A DNA stretch of 64,000 nt from Filosporella fistucella (Eukaryota; Ascomycota; Leotiomycetes; Helotiales), in the NCBI GenBank assembly GCA_030077755.1, contig JAQJZZ010000010.1, positions 4,712,001-4,776,000 of the forward strand, written 5' to 3'. The position numbers were made by a program, and so were the translations under genes. The notes beneath the pieces were generated by a model. It had not been told where the DNA came from and ran no database searches. It saw nothing but the letters and a program-made list of their open reading frames with translations. How positions within the stretch are numbered: the stretch's first letter is position 1; the number at the start of each line of letters is the position of its first letter. This document shows, piece after piece, positions 1 to 11,871 of this stretch.

Positions 1-1
1 T

Positions 2-718
2 TATGCTCATCAGCGCCAACAGTCAAGAGATGCTCTTCGTGGAAATACGCCAACACCGCCCCTTATTCGCAACCGTTCCAGTGACAAATTAACCCAACAA
101 GGGCATTCCCGTAAAAACTCAGCAGATCTACTTCAGCGGCCAAACTCGAGAGGTCCTACAATGACTCTCGGCCCTTCAGGGAGTGGCGACTTGGCTTCAA
201 CTCTAACTGCACGTGAGCAAGAACACATAGCAAGAGTTACAGGTCAGCCACTTATAAACATGGCGTCGAATAATAGTCGCCAGCCTCCTCCAGCTGGCCT
301 GGTCGGTGCTATTGATGCAAGGGAAAAGGATAGGCAATTGATGAAGAAGGGGATTAACAGTCAAGCCGTCGAACGCGAGATTGCACAAAGGCAACAACAG
401 GCTTTACATAACCAATACGCCGACCAAGTCGCAGGAGACTATCGTGCTCCGCAATCGCAATATGGAAATATGGGTCAATTCCCTCAGCAGTACCCAGCTC
501 AAGCTCAAAGGCAACAGTCTTGGGTTTCACCGGCAGCTAGCGTTTTTGCCCAAGGAGGAGGTTTCTCTTCTCCAAGCCCTGCTTATGCTACGACTCCTGA
601 GCAAGTAAGGCAATCACCTTCTCAACAGTATCCGCCTCGTCAACAGTATTTCCCACAGCAGCAAGGAGGGCCAGGGCAGGGTAGAGGCAATGCAGGATAT
701 CACGGGCAGGGCTACTAA
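2..718 (+). CDS. C-terminal part of a Gln/Pro/Ser-rich protein (5' end outside window)
   Basis: The frame is open from base 2 to a TAA at 716-718, so about 238 residues of a longer protein are visible and its start lies before the window. An internal ATG occurs at 161. The only part that looks structured is around 179-400, with TAREQEHIARVTGQPLI and then GLVGAIDAREKDRQLMKKG followed by a Gln-rich helix-like stretch (AQRQQQ). Before and after it the protein is low complexity: Arg/Ser/Gln-rich upstream, and Gln/Tyr/Pro/Gly-rich at the C-terminus with repeated QQYPP-like motifs, ending GQGY. This composition suggests an intrinsically disordered adaptor or RNA-associated protein, but I do not recognise the family and assign no function. 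No splice signal is needed inside the visible part. Confidence 0.75.
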   Translation, partial: YAHQRQQSRDALRGNTPTPPLIRNRSSDKLTQQGHSRKNSADLLQRPNSRGPTMTLGPSGSGDLASTLTAREQEHIARVTGQPLINMASNNSRQPPPAGLVGAIDAREKDRQLMKKGINSQAVEREIAQRQQQALHNQYADQVAGDYRAPQSQYGNMGQFPQQYPAQAQRQQSWVSPAASVFAQGGGFSSPSPAYATTPEQVRQSPSQQYPPRQQYFPQQQGGPGQGRGNAGYHGQGY

Positions 719-1398
719 TTACGCATGCATATTTTGGCGTTGGGTTTTCAAGGAGATCAGGATGGGGATGAAAAAGAACGGTGTTTATTTCATACATGGA
801 TCTTTACATTGCAAGCGATTCATTCTCTGGAGTTCCTTCATTACGACTAGACCAGTTTATACCACTGGTACTTATTTTTCTTTTGTATGGCGTTGATGTT
901 AGAGATGTTGCATAGCCTGGTTAGTTGAGACCGATCCAATACAATGAACAATTTGGCAGCCTTGCTCAGTCGACATTTAAGTTGAGTGAGATGTCGTCGG
1001 GATGATTATCAGTCACATCGAGACACTGTCGTAGATTAATCGATGGTCGTAGTTGTCTAAATCAAGGTGTAAATCATGATTCACAGGGTGTTAGATCTCG
1101 GTCCAAATCTCTGCCTTGTGTATAGCACCTACCCATATTCTACACGTATCATTGCTTGAAGGGGTCAAATTCCTCCTACACGAGATCTAGTCTCCTCACT
1201 TATTTTCAAAATTTGAAGAATTAGAAGATCGCATCGCTTTTAAAAACTACGAACCAGGGGCCAGTACAGCTGGCGCATATGCCTAATTCTGTCGTTCATG
1301 CCATTCTCCTCCCTAGAACCATGTCGTCCAGCCGCAAAAGTTCAAAGATGAGCACCAGTAAGCACGAAAACATTTTCCCTGCTTTCAGCATTCCCTTT
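719..1398. other. Intergenic, convergent 3' ends
   Basis: This spacer lies between the stop of the Gln-rich gene (+) and the stop of the SMP-C2 gene (-), so it should hold the two 3' UTRs. Small open frames are present but have no splice support or recognisable content. I see no RNA gene or repeat. Confidence 0.6.
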
Positions 1399-3061
1399 TC
1401 AGCGCTGAGGAAGCGTCATCTCTTCCATACTCGCTGGTGTAATACCACGGAGATAGATGCTTGCCCTAACCGTAGCACCACCACCAACATCAAAATTGTT
1501 CTGGAGAACCATATTTGGCGCCTGCAACACATCTGAGAGTGGTATTTCAACGGATCCTATCTCCTCCTTCTGGTTCATAAGAGCAATTCGGAAGCTCTCT
1601 GCGCCGCTACCTACCATATCTGCCGTGGCAAGGATTCGGAAAGCTTGGTCGAATGAAGGGTTTGAGATATCTGTTCCTGGTGCATCTGTCTTGACAGCCG
1701 TTTGGAAACGATGCTTCTCGCCCCATGTCACGACGACGCTTGGATTGATCTCTTTTCTGTTGCCGGGGATATCATATGCCCCAGCTATCGCGACAGTGGC
1801 TACACCGCACAAGAGACCTTCGCCACTGTGATCTGAGGTCGAGAAACTGCTATCTTCAGCTGCGAAGGTGTAGAATTTGGAAGATAGAGAGATTGTCCCT
1901 TCAATAGGTTCGTCTTTGTGTACCATGTTCAACTCCTGCTTGCCGCCAGCCGTTAAGAGTTCCTTGACGGTAGTGATGGCAAGACCTATCTCATCGTCGC
2001 TATTGACATCGTGGTCCAGCAGGTTGATTGTGATACATTGGTTCAAATCTGTGACTACAAAGTCATGCACCTCGTTCCAAGCAGGGTTAGTGGTGTTATT
2101 CTTAGTTGATGTTCGCCATGTTTCCTCGGCGCCGATACTGACATTACAATAGGTATCAGGGGAAGCACGAGTGAGTTTTGAGAAGAATTTCTTGGCGGCT
2201 CCTTGCTTGTCCTCAGCGAAACCTGATGCCTTCTCGACTGTAACGCGAAGGATGCCAATTGGGTACAATTGGGTCTTGAAATAATCGTTGGCAGCATCGA
2301 GCTTGATCATGAAGCGGTTTGGAAGTACCAACATGGAATTGATGATGCTCATGATAACTCGGCGTACTGCTCCGTCGATCATGTCAGAGTCGGCCACGTT
2401 TGCGGCACCTGTAAAATCGAGTTTGAGAACTGGAGGGTTCACAAAGGCGATTTGCGCTGCTCCAATCTGTAAAGATGGTTAATTAATGTGAATTTATTGT
2501 TATTCGAAGGGCCACAATACCAATGGAATGATGTCAGAGGTTGGGCCGAGCACCATCGAGAGCCTGCCGTGAAGTGCAACACCTTTGACTCCCTATTGAA
2601 TGAATTAATTCATCTTTCATATTAGACATCTCAGATTGAATCTGGATTTGAGCTTACCAAAGTGGGAATCATGTTACCATCCAGCGAAATATCGCATTTT
2701 CCTGCCCAGTCAACATTCAAGTCGAGCTTAATGCTTTCTGTCTCGGTTTTTGTGACGAGAACATTGGAAATCTGAAGAGGAACATGACCGAGATCAATCT
2801 TGGTAAAGTGGAGCGAGGAAAGAGGTCCTGGAAGCATGGTCTTGAACATGGGCTCAGCGATATCTTTCATCATCTTGCTGCCAGCAACATTGATATGAGG
2901 CCATAGCTGCGCGACAATGTCGTTCAAGAACTCTAGAGACTCAATATATCAGCTTTGAAACACAGAGTATCGGAGTACAGCACAAGAAGAAATATGTGAT
3001 CTGACTTACGCACTGATTCTCCACCACCTTCAGCGGTCAGTTTCTCAATGATAGTTGCCAT
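1399..3061 (-). CDS. SMP-domain plus C2-domain protein (tricalbin/E-Syt-like, no membrane anchor)
   Basis: Four exons join cleanly: 3061-3010, 2932-2658, 2592-2521 and 2466-1399, total 1,467 nt, 488 residues. The ATG at 3061 begins MATIIEKLTAEGGG. Residues about 18-230 form an SMP lipid-binding domain, with PMFKTMLPGPLSSLHF, LGHVPLQISNV, PLIGAAQIAFV spanning an intron, and NPPVLKLDFTGAA; the layout matches the SMP module of tricalbins and extended synaptotagmins. A C2 domain follows (YPIGILRVTVEKA, TNPAWNEVHDF, LLDHDVNSDDEIG), then a second, more diverged C2-like unit (LLCGVATVAIAGAYDIP). Family members move glycerolipids at ER contact sites. Here the protein starts almost directly at the SMP domain and has no hydrophobic hairpin, so it would be soluble or held by C2-lipid binding. 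The second C2 is only probable. Function is inferred from the fold. Confidence 0.85.
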
Positions 3062-5976
3062 ATTGAAGTATATCACTCGATGTGGGGCAAACAGGTTAGG
3101 GATTACAGGAAGGGCAACCTTAAATAGAGTCAAGTAGTCCGATACAAGAAAGTGAATATACAACCCGAACTTATGAACCTCGATGAAGCATAAGGCACTA
3201 TATAACTTGGAAGATTGATCAGTGCCAGGAAAACGTGAAGCATTATGATGAGGAACCTGCTTTGCTGCATGATGCCGTGGCAGTGGCTGTGGCTGTGGTT
3301 AGTGACATCACAAGCGATCACTTACTACTGTACTTGTTTTGACGGAAAAAACAAAAAGTAGTGAAACCGCGGTTGCTTAAGTCCAATCGCGGGGTAATGA
3401 ACAACAGGAGGATCATTTTTGGAGACATCTTGGGGAGAGTACACAATAAAGAAATAAGAGCTTCATTGAGCTGGTTGCAGATAGCTAGTGCTGTCATAAT
3501 ATATGGTGAGATTTGAAGACTCCAACACCAGAATATACTGGTAGAAGAGCGGGCTCAATGAGAGTATATATCTGCTGAGTAGGTATAGTCCCTAGTATCT
3601 CCAAACGTGACTTGTGGTTGAGAGAAACTGGATTCCTATCCATGTAGGCTGCTAATTAAGGCTAGGCGAAGTTTCACCTCGTAGTCTTCCCACTTGTGAA
3701 ATGCTGCATTCTCAGCTGAAGAGTTCTGGAGCCTTCAATTTGGTAGCAAATGAGGTTCTGAGGTAATAATTAGTGGTCCTAGTGGTCGAGGAGACAATTT
3801 TGTGATAAGTCTGAGAAGAAGCTTGCGAATGGGCTGATCAACACGTTGATGGGCGAAGCCATTCCTGACGATACGCGGAATAAGTATACTTGCGTGTTCA
3901 TAAAGTATCTAAGTTGGAAAAATCCATTTGGATGTATTTATGATAAAATTGGAGCCCGAGACTGTATGTCCTGAACGCAGTAGGCTGATGAAGATAAACT
4001 ATGGCTTCGTGATAACTTACGCTAGAGCCAATGTGGTTACCCTTATTGTCTCACCTTAGTCCGAGCTCCTCCTTCCACTCTCTCCTCACCAACCACGCAC
4101 CAAGCCAGAAAATCTAACATATCCTCCAGAAAGAGGCGTAGAAAAGCTTTCGCAGACCATCATATCTCACTGAAACGAGACTGGTATACTCACGATTATA
4201 TCACGTGTTTGGTGCCCACCTCCAGCTTGCTCACCAGCTCCTCCAGAATGGCTGCTTCCTTTCTGCAAGCGCTTCATATCAGCACGCTAGCAGTATCAGA
4301 TCAAGTATCACTCGATACAGTACTTTCAGATTCTATTGAAAGGGCCGATATGGAAAGAAGGTACTGCTATGGTTTACCTGCCACCCAGGTCGATACCTGT
4401 CGGGTGAAATCTTGAACGCTAGCTTGTTCATATACCTCACAATCTAGAGATATACACAGTCCACCGGAAGATTGATTTTGATGCTTTTCTCGACCAAATA
4501 ACGAGGGAAACCTTCTTCTATGCGCATTGAATCACTCCATGGTGCAAGGAATTCTCGTACTTCTTATCTTAGAACACCTAAAGTCGTCCAGTCGGAACAG
4601 CTTCACGGCAACCAGGTATCACTAATAGGCGATTAGGTCCATGTAATCTGGCAAACCCAACTAGTGACAAGAGACGAAGTGAGGTGAGATCTATATATCA
4701 CAGGTTGCATTCCAGCGACTATCAGTGCAGCGAAAAACCTGCGCTAGAGAGCCTAGCTAAGGGTGGCGCAATTCCTAAGGGCGATGCCGGCAATTGTTCA
4801 GAGGCATGATAGGAGGCTTAAGTCTATAAGGTGCAGAGATCTCTGGGTGTGCATCAGTTCAATGCAAAGAGAGTGGCGAGCCAAGAACGGCATCAGACGA
4901 GGAAGACAAGGGGAATTTCAGATGTGATCTTGAAGTGGGAGTGAGAAAGGCTACCATTCTCGTCCACCTAATACTAGTAAGGTCGAGTCAGATATTTCCA
5001 GATGAACCACTCCCCATCCATGAATGATCGAAATGCAGTTTCTGCAGCCCGCCGTTCAAAGCTATGTTGATTCTCATCTTCCGTCGAAGTCGACCGAGTC
5101 TTTCGGACACAGTTCGATCTTATGACACGAATCATGACCCGTCACATTAGCCTCATTGGCAAGCATCAGATTCCACAAAAAGTTCATGTTTCTTGCTGAA
5201 TGGAGGCATCTCTTGCTGCAAGTACATGCAGGATTGCACTATCAATGCCAATATTTTACTCGCTTTCGTATACATGCGTCTGCCCCGCCTTCCGGAATCT
5301 TCTTTACCGTTATTGTTGCATAAAACGAATAGTTGATGGGCATAGTTTTGATATACCCGCATTCCGTCGGCGGAGTTGAACGTTAAATTTCGAGCATGTT
5401 GTACTGAGCCATTATCCCGATATTTTCATTGGCTCATTTCAAGCAGAAGAAAAGCGTCAAACATCTCGGGAAGCTTAACCTTAAGGCAATCAGTGCCGGT
5501 CCGCTGCCAAGAAAGCGCCCGCACGATCTGAAAACCAGATGTACCAATCAGAATACCTGTCAATCAAAATCTCCGCACAAAGTAGGCAGCAAGTTGCGCA
5601 AACACATCTCATTTTGAACTTTGTAACGAGGGTCTGGTTACACGGTTAGAACATCACCGGCCGTTCGGCGGACTTGTGGGGACCAGTTAAGAAGCTCTTT
5701 CAGGGGTCTAGCCTATCAATGGGCATTATGATCTACATCATTATGTCTTCACGAGGGCAAGCACACTCTTCTGCATCTCCAAGTGTGTAATGGGTGGACC
5801 TGGAGACGACATGGTTCAAGCCATGATCTTGCGATGTGCAAAATATTTATGCATTCATAAGTGCAGACGGCACAATATCATTCAAATATAAAACCTAAAG
5901 CAACATTCCTCAAGTCTTTCTCAGTTATCAGTCATTTTGTTCTTTAGCTCCTCGAATCATACACAGTGCAGAAATT
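3062..5976. other. Long gene-poor spacer (2.9 kb)
   Basis: This is the shared upstream region of the SMP-C2 gene (-) and the P450 gene (+). It contains only short frames without homology or splice logic, the longest at 4209-4415 and 5429-5617. A TATAAA at 5887-5892 sits about 85 bp before the P450 ATG and is a plausible core promoter. I see no tRNA, transposon ends or clear repeat. Confidence 0.5.
5887..5892 (+). promoter_or_regulatory. TATA box candidate for the P450 gene
   Basis: A TATAAA lies about 85 bp upstream of the predicted ATG at 5977. Position and sequence fit a core promoter element; no mapped transcription start is available. Confidence 0.4.
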
Positions 5977-7799
5977 ATGGGTTTCATTGCTCCCACAGCC
6001 GTCCTGGCAGCAGCTACAGGGCTGGTAAGTATAGGCACATTTCTTCGCCTCCATCGGCCTCTTCAAACAATTGTTAGTACGTATCCAGGATACTGACTTC
6101 CCTTAGTTCTTGGCTTATCGCCTCGGAATCATCCTCTATCGTCTATTCTTCCACCCTTTGTCTGGATTCCCTGGACCCAAGCTCTTCGCTTCCTCAGCAC
6201 TGCCACAATTTTTCTACCAGAACATTTGCGGCACGTTTTATAGAGATGTCCGAGATATGCATGACAAGTATGGCAGTATCATTCGCGTGGCACCAAATGA
6301 GCTGTCCATTGATGGATCAGTGGGATGGGCTGATGTCTATGGCCATCGAAAAGCCGGCGAGCCAGAATGGAAAAAAGATAAACTTTTCTACCGCCCAGCA
6401 GACAACGGAGAAGGCTTCAACGGCAGTGGGGTAGACGATATTTTTACTGCCAATAGAGAAAGTCACAGGCGTCAGAGGAGGGTCATTTCCCATGCATTCT
6501 CGGAGTCAGCACTCTCTGAGCAAGAAGACATCATTCAGAGGTATATCGATCTTCTTATGGCACGATTCAAAGAGATGGCATCTAAGGGTAGACCTGCGAA
6601 TATGGTTGAGTGGTTCAATTTCACTACGTTCGATATCATTGGCGATCTCACGTTCGGAGAGTCTTTCAAATGTCTGGAGACTAGCACTATGCACCCTTGG
6701 TTAGTGGAATCCTTGGAGCCTTGATTCCCATGCTGTACTGTTTTCAGCTCCCGACATGGAGTCAGTGCTCTCACTGCTGAGGCATACAGCTCATTAACCT
6801 TAAGACATGATTGATAAAGTAAACTGACTCCGTGGTTCTTGGGAGATAGGATTCGTTTGATCTTCCCTCTCATAAAACTAGCGTCGTACTTGCGGCCCTT
6901 AGCAAATTATCCTTTTCTTAAACCACTACTCCCTCTTCTCATCTCCAAAAAGGAGCTGGAGACAACCACTCGAAGTATGGCTTTCACCCAAGACAAGCTG
7001 GAAAAACGCATTGCGCTCGGAAAGAACACGGAAAGAAAAGACTTCATGACGTACATTTTACGACACAACGATGAAAAAGGCTTACATCACCAAGAGATCA
7101 TGAGTAATTCAGAAGCATTAATTATTGCAGGTAGCGAGACGACTGCAACGCTACTCTCGTCACTAACATACTATCTCGCCCGGCATTCTACTACCTGGCA
7201 AAGGTTGACAGCTGAAGTTCGCGGAAGTTTCGATACCGAGAAGGATATTACTATGCGGTCCAGTGCCGCTCTACCATATCTGCACGCGTGTCTTGAAGAA
7301 GGCCTTAGAATCTATCCTCCGGCTGCACAAACCCCGCCACGGATATCTCCAGGTGCTACAATTGACGGGCAATTTATTCCAGAAGGGGTGAGTCTGCAAT
7401 CCCATGTTTTTTGCTTCAACTCGAAAATACGAACTGACATGGACGTCAATATAGACGAGGATCTGGCTGCCTCAATGGTCAACTTGCCACCGAGAGTCCA
7501 ACTTCCATCTGGCTGATGAGTTCCACCCTGAACGCTGGCTCCCTTCAAGTCACACCTTGTACGATCGTCGATTCGAGAACGACAACAAATCCTCTATGCA
7601 ACCATTTGCGACTGGTTCGCGAAACTGTATAGGCAAAAATCTTGCGTATGCAGAGATGCGTGTAATTGTGGCGAGAATGGCTTGGAATTTTGAGCTGGAG
7701 TTAACTCCCCAAAGTGAGAATTGGTTGGACGGGCAGAAAGTGTTTACAGTCTTTCAAAAGCCGCCATTGTTCATGAAACTTCATGCGCGAGTGGGGTGA
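5977..7799 (+). CDS. Cytochrome P450 monooxygenase
   Basis: Four exons: 5977-6024, 6107-6699, 6850-7387 and 7455-7799, total 1,524 nt, 507 residues, normal for a microsomal fungal P450. The N-terminus is hydrophobic (VLAAATGL, then a second segment), followed by the proline hinge GFPGPK. Further landmarks in order are the I-helix oxygen-binding motif AGSETT, the K-helix ExxR (EEGLR), the PERW motif, and the heme loop FATGSRNCIG with its axial Cys. The 6700-6849 intron is chosen because it joins HPW to IRLIF, a continuous segment in related P450s; it is long (150 bp) for this window. General similarity is to the CYP65-type fungal clade that hydroxylates secondary metabolites, but the substrate cannot be read from sequence and no biosynthetic cluster surrounds it. 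ER-membrane location is expected. Confidence 0.9.
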
Positions 7800-7867
7800 G
7801 TGGAGAAGAGATCACTTAGCTGGTTGACAGCTGGGCCACTTGTGGAGGATTTCTGGAGGCATGAGTA

Positions 7868-8290
7868 GGATGGGTCTAGAACATCGTACCTGACTTGTTG
7901 CATGTAGAAGTGAGTATTAAAACTTTTTATGTGGATACAGCCTGTGAGCCCACAGAGTGATGACGAGAAAGAGGATGGGTCTAGAACATTGTAACTGATT
8001 TGTTGCACATCGAATAAAAATAACTGATGTATTCTGCTGCTTATTATCTTTTGAGTGAGAAAGGGATGACGAGGGAAGGATAAATCGGGAGTATTGTTCC
8101 TGATATGTTGCATGTGGAATAAAAGTTACTGGGCTTCTCCGGTTTTTATTCTTTGGGTGGGTTAGAAATGACGAGGGGGAGGATGGTTTTGGAACTTTGT
8201 AACTGATTTGTTGCATATAGAGGTAAGTGTTAAAACTTTTTATATGGATATAGTCTGTCAGCTAATAGAGAGATGACGACAGCTAGTCGA
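7868..8290. repeat. Four diverged tandem copies of a ~105 bp unit
   Basis: Copies begin near 7868, 7973, 8078 and 8181, giving periods of 105, 105 and 103. Each has a GGATGGGTCT-like start, then GTAACTGATTTGTTGCA, and ends near GATGACGAG. Copies 1 and 4 share the central block TTAAAACTTTTTAT; copies 2 and 3 instead share AATAAAA and a TTTTATT/TTATTATC block, so the order is A-B-B-A. The array starts about 70 bp after the P450 stop and may lie in or just past its 3' UTR. Confidence 0.8.
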
Positions 8291-10869
8291 AGAAGCCCTG
8301 CTTTCAGTCTTGTCTTGTCAGCTTGCTGTTTCGATTCTGAAGAACAAGAACACTCGACGATACTCCTGATAAGTCTATCAATATAGCAGATTGTTCGATA
8401 CAGGGCTGAAGTGGCAGATACGTTGGCGTATAAGGTCATTCATTATTTTCTAATTCCACTGCCATGCTGCTCGTTCTGATTGTTGAATGTTCCTCTGGTT
8501 TCACTTCTTTTCTGTCACATATCCTGTTCACTACTCAGCCATTCCGATTTGTATCATTTAGTACAGATTCCGGTTGCATGAGGCTTATGTTATTTGCTCA
8601 CGATTGTGGAATTCCATAAAATCAATGTTAAATCACCCGAAATGGTGTCTGGGGGAAGGGGTGGGGATTTTGGTTGGCCCCGCTTCATGCCTGGCAATTT
8701 TGCATCTGGAACAACAGCCTAATCGCAAACATATATATACTACTGCCCATGAGTTCGATTCTTCCCTTAAAGTCCACTATGAACCATAGCCGCCATACAA
8801 CACACGTCGTTGACACTCCGACGACTTCACATCTACGTCAAGGTGCTAGAGACGAGAACCATCAGCAAAGACATGATAGCTAGATCCAGAGGAGAATGGG
8901 TATAGGGACTGTTTTGTAGTGCACTGCGCTTTGATCTAGTACCTTGCTTGCCTGCAGCTCAAAATACCTGTGTCCATAAGTGAATTGGTCAAGGTGGGAA
9001 GGCTGGGGTAACATCAACACCTACTCATTCTGTGCCATGGATATGATGATGATGATGATGGTAATAATTCAATCTTCAAATAGAAATCGAGGGCATGCGA
9101 ACTACACCTGTTTATATTTCGGATAAAGCACACATCTACATAGCTTTCGCACACCTCAGCGGAGCTTGACCTTGACACTTCCCGGATTCATGGGAAAGGG
9201 TTACCGCTGCGAGAAGACATCTGCAATGCGGAGACTCTCAGGAGCAATACTTGGTTGCAGCAGAGTTCAAGATATTGACAAATGCATTTCTGCAGATGAC
9301 AGGCTTCTGTGGCTATGTCGTTGCACGTTTGTAGATGCGAAATATGCGAAGCAATACCATGAATGGCGAACATGCATTAAGTTCATTCCGCACTGCTTTG
9401 GGAATTCTTTCAACAGCAGCAATACTGGACACTACTACATTCACTTGAATACGCGATCATCTCTGTGTAAGACTAGGTAACGTTCTCCAGTGATATTCAT
9501 TAGTTCTTGAGATATTCCGATGGCTGATACTTTGGTCTTAGTTCCCACCTCAACATCTATTGTCTCGCGCTTCCTATTTGTTCCATGAAACTCAGTAGTA
9601 GGCATAATGATAATGTGAATAGTCTTTCAGAATGCTTGTATTCACAGTTGGTGTCCAGGTTGAAGTGACATCGTAGCAGAAATATTTTCTTATTCATTCG
9701 GCGGCGATGTCAGTACACTTACAGAGAACATGTCTCTGTTCTTCTATCCCCACTATTGCAAATAGGGAAAATGAGCTAACTGGTGTCCTATATAAGGACA
9801 CCACAATTCCATATTTCCTCTGCAACACTTTCCCTACCTCAGAAATTTTATATTCAAATATTCAGCAACATAATTCTGTTAAGCAAGTCCTTGAGGAATC
9901 ACGAAGTAAGTTTTCCTTTGATCTCTTACATGCTTCCCAATTACTATTCGCATGATGAAAATTGTTCCATATTCGCAGTTTTCACGCGAGCCGTCGATAG
10001 AACTCATTATAGACGAGCAATGAGCGGAAAATTAACCTTCTTTGGATGTCTGAGCGAAAATGTCTTTTTAACCCTATTATATTTGAAGTTGAATTGAGGG
10101 TAATTGCTGCCTGACTTGTGCAATTGAGACAGATACTCGATGGTAAATGGGAGCAAATTTAATTATGACGCACCGTCGGCGACGATGATTCTTTACAGAA
10201 AGTTTGGGGAATTCTAACATGTCCAGTCTATCTCAAGGGTGGAAAGACTTCGATAATATTCGTCTCGTACCACTCAGCTGATTTCTCTGAACTTATCATG
10301 CCCAGTAAGGAAAACAAGGCTGCTTGAAATTTTGGTACAAGTAATTCTCTATCAAGTTTTTGTTTATTAAGGTCATGAAAAAAATGCATAGGTGTAGCTG
10401 TAGGAACTCTACTGTTGGACCTTTTGGATGAATGCACGTCTTGTGAGATACATAGCCAATAATGTATGAAATATAAATTTTACCTTCGATTCGACAAAAT
10501 TCTTCGTACTTTCACTCTCCTGTCCCAACAGGTACCTATGCCGTATTTGATAAATGTATTCAATGCTTCTATTCACAATCCATTAATGTACTACTCGTAT
10601 CTAGTGAAGATTGTGAACCTATCGCCTACTAGCCCCTATCCCAAACCCCAATTATAGTTATGATCGACCCTAACAGGGATAAACATAGGTCGCCTCGGTC
10701 GCCATCGTTCGAAGGTCCCCGCAACGCTACGGTTTGACATCCTCGACATCTCACGTCAGCCAAATTCTTGGAATTCAACGTAGGTTTCCTTATATCTCGT
10801 AGATGTTATCCGAAATAGTGTATATCTTCATCCCAACATCTACAACCCGTATCTCCTAGCCCTCTGACC
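8291..10869. other. Gene-poor spacer
   Basis: No convincing gene was found. There are short frames at 8574-8789, 9166-9480 and 9707-10097, but none has a family signature, and several lack a good start. An (ATG)6 microsatellite lies at 9043-9060. The last 150 bases before 10870 should be the promoter and leader of the next gene. Confidence 0.5.
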
Positions 10870-11871
10870 ATGGCAAAAAACAGAGTGCAAATCTTCCAAG
10901 ACCAACTTCGTCACCCAGAAGCTCTGACTCGTCCTATCATAACAAATATCAATGGCGATGTCTCATGGCTCGTTTCCTTTCCTCGTCCTTCGTCTGAAAA
11001 AGGCAAAAATACAAAAACATATTACCATGTAGTCATCGACCCGTGGTTCGGTGCACCATCAATTTTCTTCTCTTCTCTGGTTCTAGAAATGGGATTAGGC
11101 CGTGATCCAGCCCTCCCAAATCGTACTGCAATCGATACCACAATCTCAGAAATCGAACTTGCGGCCGGGAATCCGCTTCTTCCTGCCGATATCGAGAGGG
11201 CAATAGATGCAATATTCATCATCGGAACAGCAGAACACTGTCATAAAGAGAGTTTATTACAATTTTCTCCCTCTACGCCTATTTTCGCCGTCCCTGGCGC
11301 ATCTAGCATTATTTCTCCCTGGAGCCATTTCGATACTTTAATCACAATGTCTTCTTGTGATCCAAGTATCACTCCATGGAAAGAAGGACATCCAGGCGCG
11401 CCATTACCAGAATGGTTGACTATTTTCCCACCCACGGTATCGAAGAAAAATTTCAATAATTTCGGACTCGCGCTTATTACTACTGCCAATCTTACAGAAC
11501 CAGAATATATATTCATGGCACCGCACGGTTTCTCATCTACCGAGTCTTCGATTAGAGGCCTATCTACATCTATGAAAATGCTTGCGCTGATGGCACCGCT
11601 TAAAGATGGATATTCTTTGGGCATGAAAACTGTTTTGGGGGTGGAAGATGCGCTTAGGATTTCGCAGTTTGCAGGGACGAGGTATTATGTCCGCAATGGG
11701 GATTTTGTGAGTTTGAGGTATAAGGGAATTATTGGGTGGTCGGTCAGTGATGTGCCGAGGACGATGGAATGGGGGGTGGAGCAGTTGAGTAGGGAAATAG
11801 GGGAGGGAGAGGAGATTAGACGGCCTGAGTTGGTTGAGGTTGATAACGGGGAGAGTTTTGTGCTGATGTGA
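10870..11871 (+). CDS. Metallo-beta-lactamase-fold-like protein with altered metal motif
   Basis: A single exon encodes 333 residues; the ATG at 10870 has a good context (GACCATGG). An early strand reads VVIDPWFGAPS, as in the fungal MBL-superfamily proteins related to UlaG-type hydrolases. At the position where relatives carry an xxxDHCH metal segment, this protein has GTAEHCHKESL (about residues 120-130): the Asp is Glu and the first His of the canonical HxHxDH is absent. Later blocks (FGLALITT, EYIFMAPHGF, then GWSVSDVPRTMEWG near the C-terminus) fit the family layout. It may be a hydrolase of unknown substrate or a non-catalytic relative. No intron is needed. Neighbouring genes give no hint of pathway. 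Confidence 0.75.
   Translation: MAKNRVQIFQDQLRHPEALTRPIITNINGDVSWLVSFPRPSSEKGKNTKTYYHVVIDPWFGAPSIFFSSLVLEMGLGRDPALPNRTAIDTTISEIELAAGNPLLPADIERAIDAIFIIGTAEHCHKESLLQFSPSTPIFAVPGASSIISPWSHFDTLITMSSCDPSITPWKEGHPGAPLPEWLTIFPPTVSKKNFNNFGLALITTANLTEPEYIFMAPHGFSSTESSIRGLSTSMKMLALMAPLKDGYSLGMKTVLGVEDALRISQFAGTRYYVRNGDFVSLRYKGIIGWSVSDVPRTMEWGVEQLSREIGEGEEIRRPELVEVDNGESFVLM

Noticed and set aside
7781..8439. Several minus-strand frames of 69-110 codons after the P450 gene
   Set aside because: They arise from the ~105 bp tandem repeat being read through; the peptides repeat and have no family features.
9043..9060. (ATG)6 microsatellite
   Set aside because: Too short and ordinary to count as a finding.
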